From assembly GCF_040105385.1 (NCBI RefSeq), contig NZ_JBEDNQ010000019.1, forward strand, positions 1 to 64,000: a stretch of DNA of 64,000 bases, in the 5' to 3' direction. The stretch comes from Pseudonocardia nematodicida. Its GTDB lineage: Bacteria > Actinomycetota > Actinomycetes > Mycobacteriales > Pseudonocardiaceae. Each line of letters opens with the position of its first letter. The stretch's first letter is position 1. The position numbers were made by a program, and so were the translations under genes. Below, in pieces: positions 17,231-25,508 of this stretch. The notes below the pieces were generated by a model, which did no database searches, was not told the origin of the DNA, and saw nothing but the letters and a program-made list of their open reading frames with translations.

Positions 17231-17944
17231 GTGAGTTTCCCCCGAGGGAGTGACGAGACCTGGGCGATCGTGCTGGCGGGCGGGACCGGGTCCCGGTACG
17301 GGCGGCTCAAGCAGCTGGAGGAGCTCGGGGATGCGCGCCTGATCGATCACACGGTGGCGGCGGCCCGGCGGACCTGCGACAAGGTGGCACTCGTGCTGCC
17401 GTCCGGACTGGACTGGGACGGCGAACCGGTCGACGTGCTGGCCGTCGGCGGGGACCACCAGTCGGCGTCGCTGCGCCACGCGCTGGCCGCCGTCCCGGAG
17501 ACCGCCGGGATCCTGGTGATCGCCGACCCGGCGCACCCGCTGGCCGCCGACCGGATCTTCCACGACGCGATCGCCGCGGTCCGGGCCGGCGCGGACGGCG
17601 CGGTGCCGGTGGTCCCGATGCTGGAGGTCGTGCAACGCGTGATCGACGGGGTCGTGGTCGAGACGCTACCCAAGGAGGACACCGTGATCGCCCAGTCGCC
17701 GCAGGCGTTCCGGGCCGACGTGCTGCGGGCCGCGCACGCCGACGCGCCCCGCCCGATCGAGAACTCCGGGATGCTCGCCGCGCTCGGGCACCGGGTCGTC
17801 ACGGTGCCGGGGGACCCGGCGAACCTGCACGTCGCGACCGCGGTGGACCTCGCGGCCGTGCGGCGCCTGGCGGCGTCGGGTCAGGACACCCGGCGGGTAC
17901 CGGCGCGCGGGCGGTCGAGGAACTCCGAGACCCGCGGGTGGTAG
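17231..17944 (+). CDS. IspD/TarI-like cytidylyltransferase
   Basis: A 237-residue nucleotidyltransferase. The N-terminal signature I-V-L-A-G-G-T-G-S-R-Y-G is followed by K-Q-L-E-E-L-G, and the family's later motifs are recognisable (A-D-P-A-H-P-L near 100, Q-S-P-Q-A-F-R near 160). IspD makes CDP-methylerythritol in isoprenoid synthesis and TarI makes CDP-ribitol. The usual actinobacterial ispD lies beside ispF, which is absent here, so this may be a second paralogue with another polyol phosphate substrate. GTG start at 17231. Its 3' end overlaps the convergent membrane gene by 64 bp, unusually long. Confidence 0.75.
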   Translation: MSFPRGSDETWAIVLAGGTGSRYGRLKQLEELGDARLIDHTVAAARRTCDKVALVLPSGLDWDGEPVDVLAVGGDHQSASLRHALAAVPETAGILVIADPAHPLAADRIFHDAIAAVRAGADGAVPVVPMLEVVQRVIDGVVVETLPKEDTVIAQSPQAFRADVLRAAHADAPRPIENSGMLAALGHRVVTVPGDPANLHVATAVDLAAVRRLAASGQDTRRVPARGRSRNSETRGW

Positions 17945-18312
17945 GTCGCCAGAATCGCGACGACCGTGAGCACCCCGGCGGTCACGCCGATCCCGACGGT
18001 CAGTGCGGGCCAGGTGGGGACCGTCGCCCCCGGTCCCGCCGGCGACGCGGGCACCGACGGCGGCAGCAACGCGACCAGCGCACCGACCCCGCCCGCGACC
18101 GCCAGCCCGAGCCGGGCCCGGCCGTACCCGGACCGCAGCCGGTGGGCGAGCGCGAGCGGCACCGCCAGCATGATCAGGACGAGCGCGGTGCTGGTCAGGA
18201 CGCCACCGGTCGGTGGGGTCAGCGCGGCCGCGGACACCGCGGCGACCTGGAGCACGACGGCTGCAGCCCACCAGCGCAGGGCGCGGCGCACAGCGGTGGT
18301 CGAGTCGTCCAT
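17881..18312 (-). CDS. small four-helix membrane protein
   Basis: A 143-residue protein with about four hydrophobic segments: A-A-A-V-V-L-Q-V-A-A-V-S, L-V-L-I-M-L-A-V-P-L-A-L, L-G-L-A-V-A-G-G-V-G-A-L-V-A-L-L, and G-I-G-V-T-A-G-V-L-T-V-V-A-I-L. A basic loop and tail are also present. The start at 18312 (M-D-D-S-T-T-A-V) is favoured over one 48 bp upstream because the charged N-terminus fits a cytosolic end. No family recognised. Confidence 0.65.
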   Translation of the reverse strand: MDDSTTAVRRALRWWAAAVVLQVAAVSAAALTPPTGGVLTSTALVLIMLAVPLALAHRLRSGYGRARLGLAVAGGVGALVALLPPSVPASPAGPGATVPTWPALTVGIGVTAGVLTVVAILATYHPRVSEFLDRPRAGTRRVS

Positions 18313-18373
18313 GGTGGGGACGACCCTACCGCCGGACCGGACATACAGCGCGAAACACACCCTCCCTCGTCGT

Positions 18374-18420
18374 ACTCATGACGCTTTGGTTCGGCCATGC
18401 CGAACCAAAGCGTCATGAGT
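18374..18420. repeat. perfect 22-bp inverted repeat with a 3-nt loop
   Basis: Arms at 18374-18395 and 18399-18420 are exact reverse complements around CAT. Each arm contains CATGACGCTTTGGTTCGG or its complement. It is less GC-rich than its surroundings and lies between two minus-strand genes. It would end the transcript of the amidase gene, but such perfection and length also fit a dispersed palindromic intergenic element. Confidence 0.7.
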
Positions 18421-18474
18421 CGGGCGCGGGCGGGGCGCGGGCGGGTGTGTGAGGGGTGGGGCGAGGGGGCGGGG

Positions 18475-19668
18475 TCAGCGGTCGAGGACGCCCGGGGGGT
18501 CCTCGGCGGCCGGGACGGGGGAGCCGGCGGTGCCGAGGAGGCGCTGCCAGGCCGGGTGGTCGACGACGTCGGGCACGCTCTCGGTCTTCCGGTACCTCGC
18601 CAGCACCTCCACCGCCCGGGCGGCGTCGCCCTCGCGACCGGCCTGGACGGTCCGCGCCAGCTCCGGCCAGGACTCGCCGCCGAGCAGGCCGTTGGCGTCG
18701 TCGGCGCGGTGCGCGGTCTGGAACTCGGTCACGGCGGTGACGGTGCGCTCGTCGAACCGGCCGTCGGCGTTCCCGCGCAGGGTGCCGGCGTCGCGCAGCA
18801 GGTACTGGGCCGCCTGCACCAGCGGCCCGGTGTCGCCCTCGCGCAGCAGCGGCCAGCTCGCCTTGACCGCCTCGGACCGGGAGAGCCGGCGGTTGAGCAG
18901 GCCGGCGACCTCGGTGCGCAGCCGGGGGAGCATCCCGTACAGCCGGTCACCCGGGCAGAGGGTGTTCCGGTAGTCGCGGTGGCCGTAGAGCTCGGACGGG
19001 GCGATGCCGTACCTGTGGCAGATGTAGGCGCAGGTGGCCCGCAGCGAGTTCCACAGCGCCGGCGTCGGGTCGACCCCGGTATAGGTGCCCTCGTTCTCGA
19101 TCCCGATCGCGATCACGTTCTGGCCGGGGCTGTGCGCGCCCTCGACGACCCGGCGGCCGCCGTTGAGCTCGCCCAGGCTCCACAGCCGGCCCTCCATGAT
19201 GTGACCGCCCCGGGAGATCGTGAAGTGCTGCCCGGAGTCGAGCCAGCCGTTGCGGTCCATGTGGAAGTTCTGGATGCCGCGGGCCATCCGGTGCGCCTGC
19301 CCGACACTGAAGTCGCCCGTGTTCGGCCCGGCCGTGTGGTGCACCAGGATCCGGATCGGCCGCCGGTCCCAGATCTTGGGCGGGAACTTCGGCTTCCGCG
19401 CACCCCACTCGAAGCAGCGGGCGATGTAGGGCGCGCGCACGGCCTCCGCGCGCCCTCCGGCTCCGGCCGCCGGCCCGGGCACCCCGTCCGCACCGGTCCG
19501 GGCCGCCGAACCGGCCCGGGTCGCCGACCCCGGTGGCGTCGGTGGCTCGAGCTCGCCCGCGGCCGCACGTCCGGCGAACGCCGGGACGACCAGACCGGCC
19601 CCCGCCGCCAGGCCGGTCGTCAGCACGCCGCGCCTGGTCACGCGCAGCAGCCCCCGTGCATCGCTCAT
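18475..19668 (-). CDS. Tat-exported N-acetylmuramoyl-L-alanine amidase with peptidoglycan-binding domain
   Basis: A 397-residue protein. The N-terminus carries a Tat signal (V-T-R-R-G-V-L-T-T-G-L-A followed by a hydrophobic stretch ending A-F-A-G). The amidase_2/PGRP domain spans roughly 105-280, with zinc ligands in V-H-H-T-A-G-P-N-T and G-H-R-D-Y-R-N-T-L-C-P-G. A peptidoglycan-binding_1 domain follows (L-L-R-E-G-D-T-G-P-L-V-Q-A-A). It would cleave the amide bond between muramic acid and L-Ala in the cell wall. The ATG at 19668 is preferred because it puts the twin-arginine motif near the N-terminus. A TATAA box lies about 100 bp upstream (19767-19771). Confidence 0.88.
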   Translation of the reverse strand: MSDARGLLRVTRRGVLTTGLAAGAGLVVPAFAGRAAAGELEPPTPPGSATRAGSAARTGADGVPGPAAGAGGRAEAVRAPYIARCFEWGARKPKFPPKIWDRRPIRILVHHTAGPNTGDFSVGQAHRMARGIQNFHMDRNGWLDSGQHFTISRGGHIMEGRLWSLGELNGGRRVVEGAHSPGQNVIAIGIENEGTYTGVDPTPALWNSLRATCAYICHRYGIAPSELYGHRDYRNTLCPGDRLYGMLPRLRTEVAGLLNRRLSRSEAVKASWPLLREGDTGPLVQAAQYLLRDAGTLRGNADGRFDERTVTAVTEFQTAHRADDANGLLGGESWPELARTVQAGREGDAARAVEVLARYRKTESVPDVVDHPAWQRLLGTAGSPVPAAEDPPGVLDR

Positions 19669-19859
19669 CGCCCCTGCTCTCCGGTGACCACCGCCCCACA
19701 CGGCGGCCCCCTGCGTCACATACACCCCGGGCTCCCCGTGTGCCCCGGCTGTCACAGCGGTGCTTTATAACGAGCCGGTCGCGTCCGGTGCCCGGGGCGC
19801 GCCGGACCGCGGTGCCACACGGTCGGGTCGCGTCGCCGGGCGGATCGCCTTGCCTCTGG

Positions 19860-19902
19860 TTACCGGCTGGTAATACCCTGGAGTTCGGTTACCGGCCGGT
19901 AA
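19860..19902 (+). promoter_or_regulatory. two TetR-type palindromic operators upstream of the acyl-CoA dehydrogenase
   Basis: TTACCGGCTGGTAA at 19860-19873 and the perfect palindrome TTACCGGCCGGTAA at 19889-19902 are centred 29 bp apart. A possible promoter (TTGCCT at 19850, TAATAC at 19871) overlaps the first site, so binding would repress. TetR-family regulators of fatty-acid genes often use TTAC-N6-GTAA sites. The regulator itself is not encoded beside the gene. Confidence 0.6.
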
Positions 19903-19937
19903 TGAGACTGGCCCTGGCAGGACGGCGGTGAGGGACG

Positions 19938-21764
19938 ATGGGCCACTACAAGAGCAACCTGCGGGATCTCGAGTTCAACCTCTTCGAGGTCTTCCGGGTC
20001 CAGGATCATCTGGACACCGGCCCGTTCGAGGGCGTCGACGTCGACACCGCCCGCGGCGTGCTCTCCGAGCTCGCCGGGGTCTGCACCGGCCCGCTGGCCG
20101 AGCACTACGCCACGATCGACCGCCACCCACCGGTCTACGACCCGGCCACCTTCTCCGTCACCACCTCGCAGGAGCTCAAGGACGCCTACAAGGTCCTCTG
20201 GGACGGTGAGTGGTGGCGGCTGGGTCTGCCGGCCGAGCTGGGCGGCTACGGCATCCCGCCGTCGGTGCAGTGGGCCGCCTCCGAGATGATCCTCGGCTCG
20301 AACGCGGCGATCTTCATGTACATGGCCGGGCCGAGCTTCGCCGCCGTCGTGCACCGCAACGGGACCCCCGAGCAGCAGCGCTGGGCGCAGCTCATGATCG
20401 ACCGCGCCTGGGGCGCCACGATGGTGCTCACCGAGCCGGACGCCGGCTCGGACGTCGGCGCCGGCCGCACCCGGGCCGTCCAGCAGCCGGACGGCTCCTG
20501 GCACATCGAGGGCGTGAAGCGCTTCATCACCTCGGGCGAGCAGGACTTCACCGAGAACATCATGCACCTGGTGCTGGCCCGCCCGGAGGGCGCGAAGGCG
20601 GGCACCAAGGGCCTGTCGTTGTTCCTCGTACCGAAGTTCCACTTCGACTCCGAGACGGGTGAACCGGGGGAGCGCAACGGCGCCTTCGTGACCGGCGTCG
20701 AGCACAAGATGGGCCTCAAGGCCTCCACCACCTGCGAGCTCACCTTCGGCGCGCACGGCACCCCCGCGGTGGGCCACCTGCTCGGCGAGGTCCACGACGG
20801 CATCGCGCAGATGTTCCAGGTCATCGAGTACGCCCGGATGATGGTCGGCACCAAGGCGATCGGCACGCTGTCCACCGGCTACCTGACCGCGCTGGAGTTC
20901 GCGAAGGAGCGGGTGCAGGGCGCCGACCTGACCCGGATGACGGACAAGACCGCCCCGCGGGTGACGATCACCCACCACCCCGACGTCCGCCGCAGCCTGA
21001 TGCTGCAGAAGGCCTACGCCGAGGGCCTGCGCGCGCTCTACACCTACACCGCCGTCCAGCAGGACAAGGTCCGCCTCGGCGGGGAGGACGCGGAGCTGGC
21101 CGCGAAGGTCAACGACCTGCTGCTGCCGGTGGTCAAGGGCGTCGGCTCGGAGCGGGCCACCGAGCAGCTGGTGCAGTCGCTGCAGATCCTGGGCGGGTCG
21201 GGCTTCCTGCAGGACTACGCGATCGAGCAGTACATCCGGGACGCGAAGATCGACTCGCTGTACGAGGGCACCACCGCGATCCAGTCCCTGGACCTGCTGT
21301 TCCGCAAGATCGTGCGGGACAACGGGCAGGCGCTCGCGCACGTCGCCGGTGAGGTCGCGGCCCTCGTCGACTCCGAGACCGGCAACGGCCGGCTCAAGGA
21401 GGAGCGCGAGCTGCTGAAGTCCGCGCTCGGCGACGTCCAGGCGATGCTGGGCTCGCTGACCGGCCACCTCTACGCCTCGGCCGAGGACGTCACCAACCTG
21501 TACAAGGTCGGCCAGCACACGGTGCGGTTCCTGATGTCGCTCGGGGACGTGCTCGTCGGCTGGCTGCTGCTGCGCCAGGCCGGCGTCGCCCTCGAGGCGC
21601 TGGGCGCCGGCGACGGCGGTGGGAAGGACCGCGCGTTCTACGAGGGCAAGGTCGGGGTCGCGTCGTTCTTCGCCAAGACCGTGCTGCCGCGGCTGAGCTC
21701 GGAGCGGGCGATCGTCGAGCATGCCGACAACGCGCTGATGGAGCTGGACGAGGCCGCGTTCTGA
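19938..21764 (+). CDS. acyl-CoA dehydrogenase, long form with C-terminal extension (FadE5-like)
   Basis: A 608-residue flavoprotein. Acyl-CoA dehydrogenase motifs are clear: M-V-L-T-E-P-D-A-G-S-D-V near 160 (FAD/substrate loop), L-G-G-S-G-F-L near 420, and the catalytic-base segment L-Y-E-G-T-T-A-I-Q near 447. The last 140 residues are the extra helical domain found in mycobacterial FadE5-type enzymes. It would introduce the alpha-beta double bond in acyl-CoA during beta-oxidation. The ATG follows GTGAGGGACG. Two palindromic operators lie 36-78 bp upstream of the start codon, so expression is probably de-repressed by an acyl-CoA or lipid signal. Confidence 0.9.
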   Translation: MGHYKSNLRDLEFNLFEVFRVQDHLDTGPFEGVDVDTARGVLSELAGVCTGPLAEHYATIDRHPPVYDPATFSVTTSQELKDAYKVLWDGEWWRLGLPAELGGYGIPPSVQWAASEMILGSNAAIFMYMAGPSFAAVVHRNGTPEQQRWAQLMIDRAWGATMVLTEPDAGSDVGAGRTRAVQQPDGSWHIEGVKRFITSGEQDFTENIMHLVLARPEGAKAGTKGLSLFLVPKFHFDSETGEPGERNGAFVTGVEHKMGLKASTTCELTFGAHGTPAVGHLLGEVHDGIAQMFQVIEYARMMVGTKAIGTLSTGYLTALEFAKERVQGADLTRMTDKTAPRVTITHHPDVRRSLMLQKAYAEGLRALYTYTAVQQDKVRLGGEDAELAAKVNDLLLPVVKGVGSERATEQLVQSLQILGGSGFLQDYAIEQYIRDAKIDSLYEGTTAIQSLDLLFRKIVRDNGQALAHVAGEVAALVDSETGNGRLKEERELLKSALGDVQAMLGSLTGHLYASAEDVTNLYKVGQHTVRFLMSLGDVLVGWLLLRQAGVALEALGAGDGGGKDRAFYEGKVGVASFFAKTVLPRLSSERAIVEHADNALMELDEAAF

Positions 21765-21776
21765 CCCCTGCGACGA

Positions 21777-21813
21777 CGATGCCCCGGGCGCGGATTCCTC
21801 GCCCGGGGCATCG
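21777..21813. terminator. bidirectional terminator between acyl-CoA dehydrogenase and CBS gene
   Basis: Perfect 14-bp stem (21777-21790 with 21800-21813) and a 9-nt loop, placed between two convergent genes ending at 21764 and 21830. Confidence 0.7.
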
Positions 21814-21829
21814 CCTCGTCACGAGCCCG

Positions 21830-22255
21830 TCACTGCGCGATGTAGCTCTCCAGCTGCTCGCGCTCCTGCTCCAGCATGTCGATCCGGGCCTTGACCAGGT
21901 CGCCGATCGAGACGATCCCGGCGAGCCGCCCGTCCACCAGCACCGGCAGGTGCCGCACCCGCCGTTCGGTCATGATCTTCGCGAGGTCACCGACGCCGTC
22001 GTGCGGCGTGCAGGTCACGACGTCGGCGGTCATCACGTCGGCGACCCGGGCGTCCAGCAGTGCGCTGCCCTGCTGGTGCAGCCGGCGCACCACGTCGCGC
22101 TCCGACACGATGCCCACCAGGCGGTCGCCGTCGACCACCGGGAGCGCACCCATGTTCTGTTCGGCGACGCAGCGCAGCACCACGGTCACCGGGTCCTCCG
22201 GCGACACGGTGGTCACCGCGTCGCCCTTGCCCTTGAGCACGTCCTCGATCCGCAT
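21830..22255 (-). CDS. two-CBS-domain protein
   Basis: A 141-residue protein made of a CBS pair. The first repeat has A-E-Q-N-M-G-A-L-P-V-V-D-G-D-R-L-V-G-I-V and S-E-R-D-V-V-R; the second has T-E-R-R-V-R-H-L-P-V-L and V-S-I-G-D-L-V-K. CBS pairs bind adenosyl ligands such as AMP, ATP or SAM and usually gate another protein; this one is free-standing. A short charged helix ends it. It is separated from the upstream VanW gene by about 100 bp. Confidence 0.88.
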   Translation of the reverse strand: MRIEDVLKGKGDAVTTVSPEDPVTVVLRCVAEQNMGALPVVDGDRLVGIVSERDVVRRLHQQGSALLDARVADVMTADVVTCTPHDGVGDLAKIMTERRVRHLPVLVDGRLAGIVSIGDLVKARIDMLEQEREQLESYIAQ

Positions 22256-22352
22256 CTCCGCAGTACCCCGATCCCTCGTCGGACACGGCCCGGGGATCAG
22301 GGTACGAATGTGATGCGGCTCTCGTCAGCCCCTGATGGAGATGATCACCGGA

Positions 22353-24896
22353 TCAGCCGCCGCAGCGCACGATCGGCTGCGGGTTGTAGCGGACCGTGCG
22401 GGTCTCGCTCTCCGTCTCTCCGCTCTGCACGTTGCGCATAGTCCGGGTGTCGGTCGCGGTGAAGCCCGGCGCTCCGTTGCTCGCGCTGCACGGCTGCCCC
22501 GCGGGGATGTCGACGACCTGCGGCTCGGTCGGGTTGGTCCGCGGACCGGTCGCGGAGGTCACGTCCCACATCTTCTGGCCGTAGAAGGTCACCGTGACGT
22601 CGCTCGGCGTCCAGTTCGTCCGGATCAGCACCGCGGTCGGGCCGTCGTTGCGGAACTTCACGTCGATCACGTTGTTGAACACCGTCGCCTCGCGGGCCAC
22701 CGGGTACCGGGAGATGTAGTAGCTGTGCTCCTTGTGCTCGATGTCGGTCATCCCGGCGAAGTACGACGCGTTGTACAGCGTGGTCGCGAGCTGGGAGACA
22801 CCACCGCCGACGCCGCGGGCCGGGTGGCCGTCCTCGATGACCCCGGCCTCGACGTAGCCGTTCGCCTCGTTCCGCGGGTAGGTGAGCCCGTTCAGGCTGA
22901 ACGTCTCGCCGGGCTGGACGATCTGGCCGTCGACCGCTTCGGCGGCGCGCCGGATGTTCTCGCCGGAGTCCGCGGCGAAACCGCCGGTGGTGAAGGTGCT
23001 GACCTCACCGGCGTTGCCCAGCGACTCCAGGTCCGCGGTGGTGATCTCGGCGGGCTGGTCGGCGTAGACCGCGACGACCTCGCGCGGGCCGTCGCCGGTC
23101 AGGACCGGCAGGACCTCGGCGAACGTCGCGTCGTAGTCGATGCCCCGGCCGTCCTCGGACGGGATGACCCGCGGCGGGGTCGAGGCGAAGTCCAGCTCGG
23201 CGTCGACGCCGGGACGCTCGGTGTCGGCCAGCTGGTCCGACGCCGCGTCCTGCAACACCTGCGTGCTGATCTCCGGCCGCAGCTTGACGGCGGCCTCCGG
23301 GTCCGGGGTGAAGCTCAGCGCCAGGGCGATCTGCTCCGGCGTGACGGTCGCGTTCGCGCCCTCGCCGGTGATCGTGAGCGGGCCGGACACCGCGGGCGTC
23401 GCGACCTGGTCGATCGCCAGCTGGACGTCCTCGGGGGTGGTGACGGCGTCGGAGATGATCAGCGGGAGCGCCACCGTCTCCCCGGAGGCCCACTCCGACT
23501 CGACGACACCGACCGCGGCATCGACGTCGAGCTCCTGGCCGGGCTCGGGCTGCACCGGCACCGGGGTCACGCCCTCGAACCGGACCGACCCCTCGGTCGG
23601 CTCGCGCATCACGAGCGGGGCCATCTGCTCCAGCGCGGTGCGGACGGCCCGGTCGTCGGTCGCGTTGACCACGCCGGCCTCGGTGGTGGTGAAGAACGAC
23701 GAGATCCGGGTGATCGGGTTGAACGGCTGCGCACCGGCCTCGTCGAGGGTGCGCTCGTAGTCGACGCGCAGGCCGGCGGCCGTCGGGTCGATCTCGGTCT
23801 GGATCTCGCCGGCCTGGACGGGCACGGGCGCGCCGGCACGCGGCTCGATCGCCGCCTGCAGCTTCTCGGTGGCGGCGGCACGGGACAGCCCCCCGATGTC
23901 CTGCCCGGCGACGACGACGCCGCGCGGGACGCTGCCGGAGGTCGCCACCAGGTCGCCGACGTAGCCGAGCACGAGGACGCCGAGCACGGCCGCGGCGGCG
24001 ATCAGGGCCTTGGGCTTCCTGCGGCCGGACCCGCCGTCGCCCGAGCCGGACCCGCCGCCGTCCGGGCCCGGTCCGTCCGGACCTCCCGGTCCGCCGGGCC
24101 CGCCCGGTCCGGTGGCTCCGGCCGCGCCGGCCCCGAGCACGGCCGTACCACCGACCATCATCCGCTCGGTCCGCTCGGAGGCGTTGCCGGCGTCGCCGGC
24201 CGGCGTGTGGGGCTGGTGGGCGGGCGGGACGGCGCCGCCGACCCGCGGCATGACCTGGGTGCGCTGCTCGCTCAGGGCGGAGACCCGGACGGTCTGCGGG
24301 TCCTCGGCCGGGCGGTTGGGCTGCGCCGTCGTCGGCGCGGCGTCCTGGGCCGGCGCCTGCGCAGCGGTCGTCTGCTGCGCACCCGGCTGGGCGGCGGGGT
24401 TCTGCGGGTGGCCCGTCGGCGTCGCACCCGCCTGGCCGGCGGCCGGGTCGGGGATCGGGGCGGGTTGGGTCACGGCCCCGGGCGCACCGGCCGCGGCCTC
24501 GTCACCGGCGGTCGCCGGGTCGGCCACGGACGGCTCGGCGGAGGACGGCTCCTGCTCCGGGGACACCGCCTGGTCGGCGATCGACCGCGCCGCGGGCGAC
24601 GACGGCGGGGACTGCTCGGCCGCCTCCGCGGGGTCGGCCGGGCGCGGGGCCGGGGACGGCCGCGGCGCCGGGGAGGGCTTCTCGGCGGGACCCGACGTCC
24701 GGGCGGTCGGGCCGGGCGAGGGACGGCGGGCGGGCATCACCGGGCGGCTCTGGTGCGGCGCGGTGGCCTGCTCGGCTCCGGCGGCACCGTCGGTCGTGCC
24801 ACGGTCCCCCGTCTTCGGGTCCGGCGCGTGAGCCGGATCCGGCGCGGGAGTCACCGGCTGGTCGGCGTCGCCGGACGGGGACTGACGCTCGGGCAT
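22353..24896 (-). CDS. VanW-family membrane protein with peptidoglycan-binding-like repeats
   Basis: An 847-residue protein. The first 330 residues are a Pro/Ala/Gln-rich, probably disordered cytosolic region ending in Gly/Pro runs. One transmembrane helix (A-L-I-A-A-A-A-V-L-G-V-L-V-L-G-Y-V, about 335) precedes an extracytoplasmic part with putative PG_binding_4 (YoaR-like) repeats. A VanW domain lies near the C-terminus (V-G-G-G-V-S-Q-L-A-T-T-L-Y-N-A-S-Y and H-S-Y-Y-I-S-R-Y-P). Related proteins are cell-wall associated, but the activity of VanW is unresolved. The ATG has AAGGAAA upstream. Confidence 0.87.
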   Translation of the reverse strand: MPERQSPSGDADQPVTPAPDPAHAPDPKTGDRGTTDGAAGAEQATAPHQSRPVMPARRPSPGPTARTSGPAEKPSPAPRPSPAPRPADPAEAAEQSPPSSPAARSIADQAVSPEQEPSSAEPSVADPATAGDEAAAGAPGAVTQPAPIPDPAAGQAGATPTGHPQNPAAQPGAQQTTAAQAPAQDAAPTTAQPNRPAEDPQTVRVSALSEQRTQVMPRVGGAVPPAHQPHTPAGDAGNASERTERMMVGGTAVLGAGAAGATGPGGPGGPGGPDGPGPDGGGSGSGDGGSGRRKPKALIAAAAVLGVLVLGYVGDLVATSGSVPRGVVVAGQDIGGLSRAAATEKLQAAIEPRAGAPVPVQAGEIQTEIDPTAAGLRVDYERTLDEAGAQPFNPITRISSFFTTTEAGVVNATDDRAVRTALEQMAPLVMREPTEGSVRFEGVTPVPVQPEPGQELDVDAAVGVVESEWASGETVALPLIISDAVTTPEDVQLAIDQVATPAVSGPLTITGEGANATVTPEQIALALSFTPDPEAAVKLRPEISTQVLQDAASDQLADTERPGVDAELDFASTPPRVIPSEDGRGIDYDATFAEVLPVLTGDGPREVVAVYADQPAEITTADLESLGNAGEVSTFTTGGFAADSGENIRRAAEAVDGQIVQPGETFSLNGLTYPRNEANGYVEAGVIEDGHPARGVGGGVSQLATTLYNASYFAGMTDIEHKEHSYYISRYPVAREATVFNNVIDVKFRNDGPTAVLIRTNWTPSDVTVTFYGQKMWDVTSATGPRTNPTEPQVVDIPAGQPCSASNGAPGFTATDTRTMRNVQSGETESETRTVRYNPQPIVRCGG

Positions 24897-24975
24897 GACG
24901 TGGGTTTCCTTTCCGCACTGCCGACGTTCTTCGACGTCGCCCGGGCCGAGTACGGCCGGGCCGACCGAACCGGGG

Positions 24976-25299
24976 TCAGAGGTAGAGACCGGTGCCCTGC
25001 GGGGCGGCGGCCTCGGTCGCCACCGCGTGCAGGTCCCGTTCGCGCATCACCAGATGACCGACTCCACCGACCTCGACCTCGTACTGGTCCTCGGGGGCGA
25101 GGAGGACACGGTCACCCGGCTTCACCGTGCGCACGTGCTGACCGACCCCGACCACCTCTCCCCAGACGAGACGCTTGGCGACCTGTGCGGTTGCCGGGAT
25201 GACGATTCCGGCCGAACTCCGTCGCTCGCCGGCGCCCTCGATCTTCTTGATCATGACCCGGTCGTGGAGCATCTGGATCTCGAGTTTCGGCTCGGACAC
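24976..25299 (-). CDS. GroES-like co-chaperonin family protein, not adjacent to groEL
   Basis: A 107-residue Cpn10-fold protein: M-L-H-D-R-V-M-I-K-K, the mobile-loop region (G-E-R-R-S-S-A-G-I-V-I-P), then G-E-V-V-G-V-G-Q-H-V and V-K-P-G-D-R-V-L-L-A-P. The C-terminal half differs from housekeeping GroES. No groEL is adjacent, and actinobacteria carry their main groES elsewhere, so this is a paralogue of unclear partner. GTG start at 25299. The 209 bp between it and the upstream AAA gene hold a weak AT-richer patch that may be a promoter. Confidence 0.82.
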   Translation of the reverse strand: MSEPKLEIQMLHDRVMIKKIEGAGERRSSAGIVIPATAQVAKRLVWGEVVGVGQHVRTVKPGDRVLLAPEDQYEVEVGGVGHLVMRERDLHAVATEAAAPQGTGLYL

Positions 25300-25508
25300 C
25301 TGCGGGATCCTACGGCCCGTCCGACGCGGTACCGGCGGCGCCCGGCCACTGCAACACGGGGCCCCGAACGTGGAAGGCCCCGCAGCGCAACCGAGTCGGG
25401 GGTCCGGTGGCGCCGCGGGGCTCACCTGGGCTTTCGCCGGAGGCCCGAGATCCGTTACACGCAAGTTGATAATCACTCGTCCGGACCAACGAGTGGATCG
25501 GACGTGGA

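Noticed and set aside
13766..17944. 1392-codon plus-strand open frame across the LuxR-type regulator
   Set aside because: It is opposite a clear multi-domain protein with HTH and Walker motifs; its product is low-complexity Arg/Ala/Gly. Only its last part (from 17231) is real, the IspD-like gene.
22335..25202. 955-codon plus-strand open frame opposite the VanW gene
   Set aside because: Antisense shadow in high-GC DNA; no start signal and no domain.
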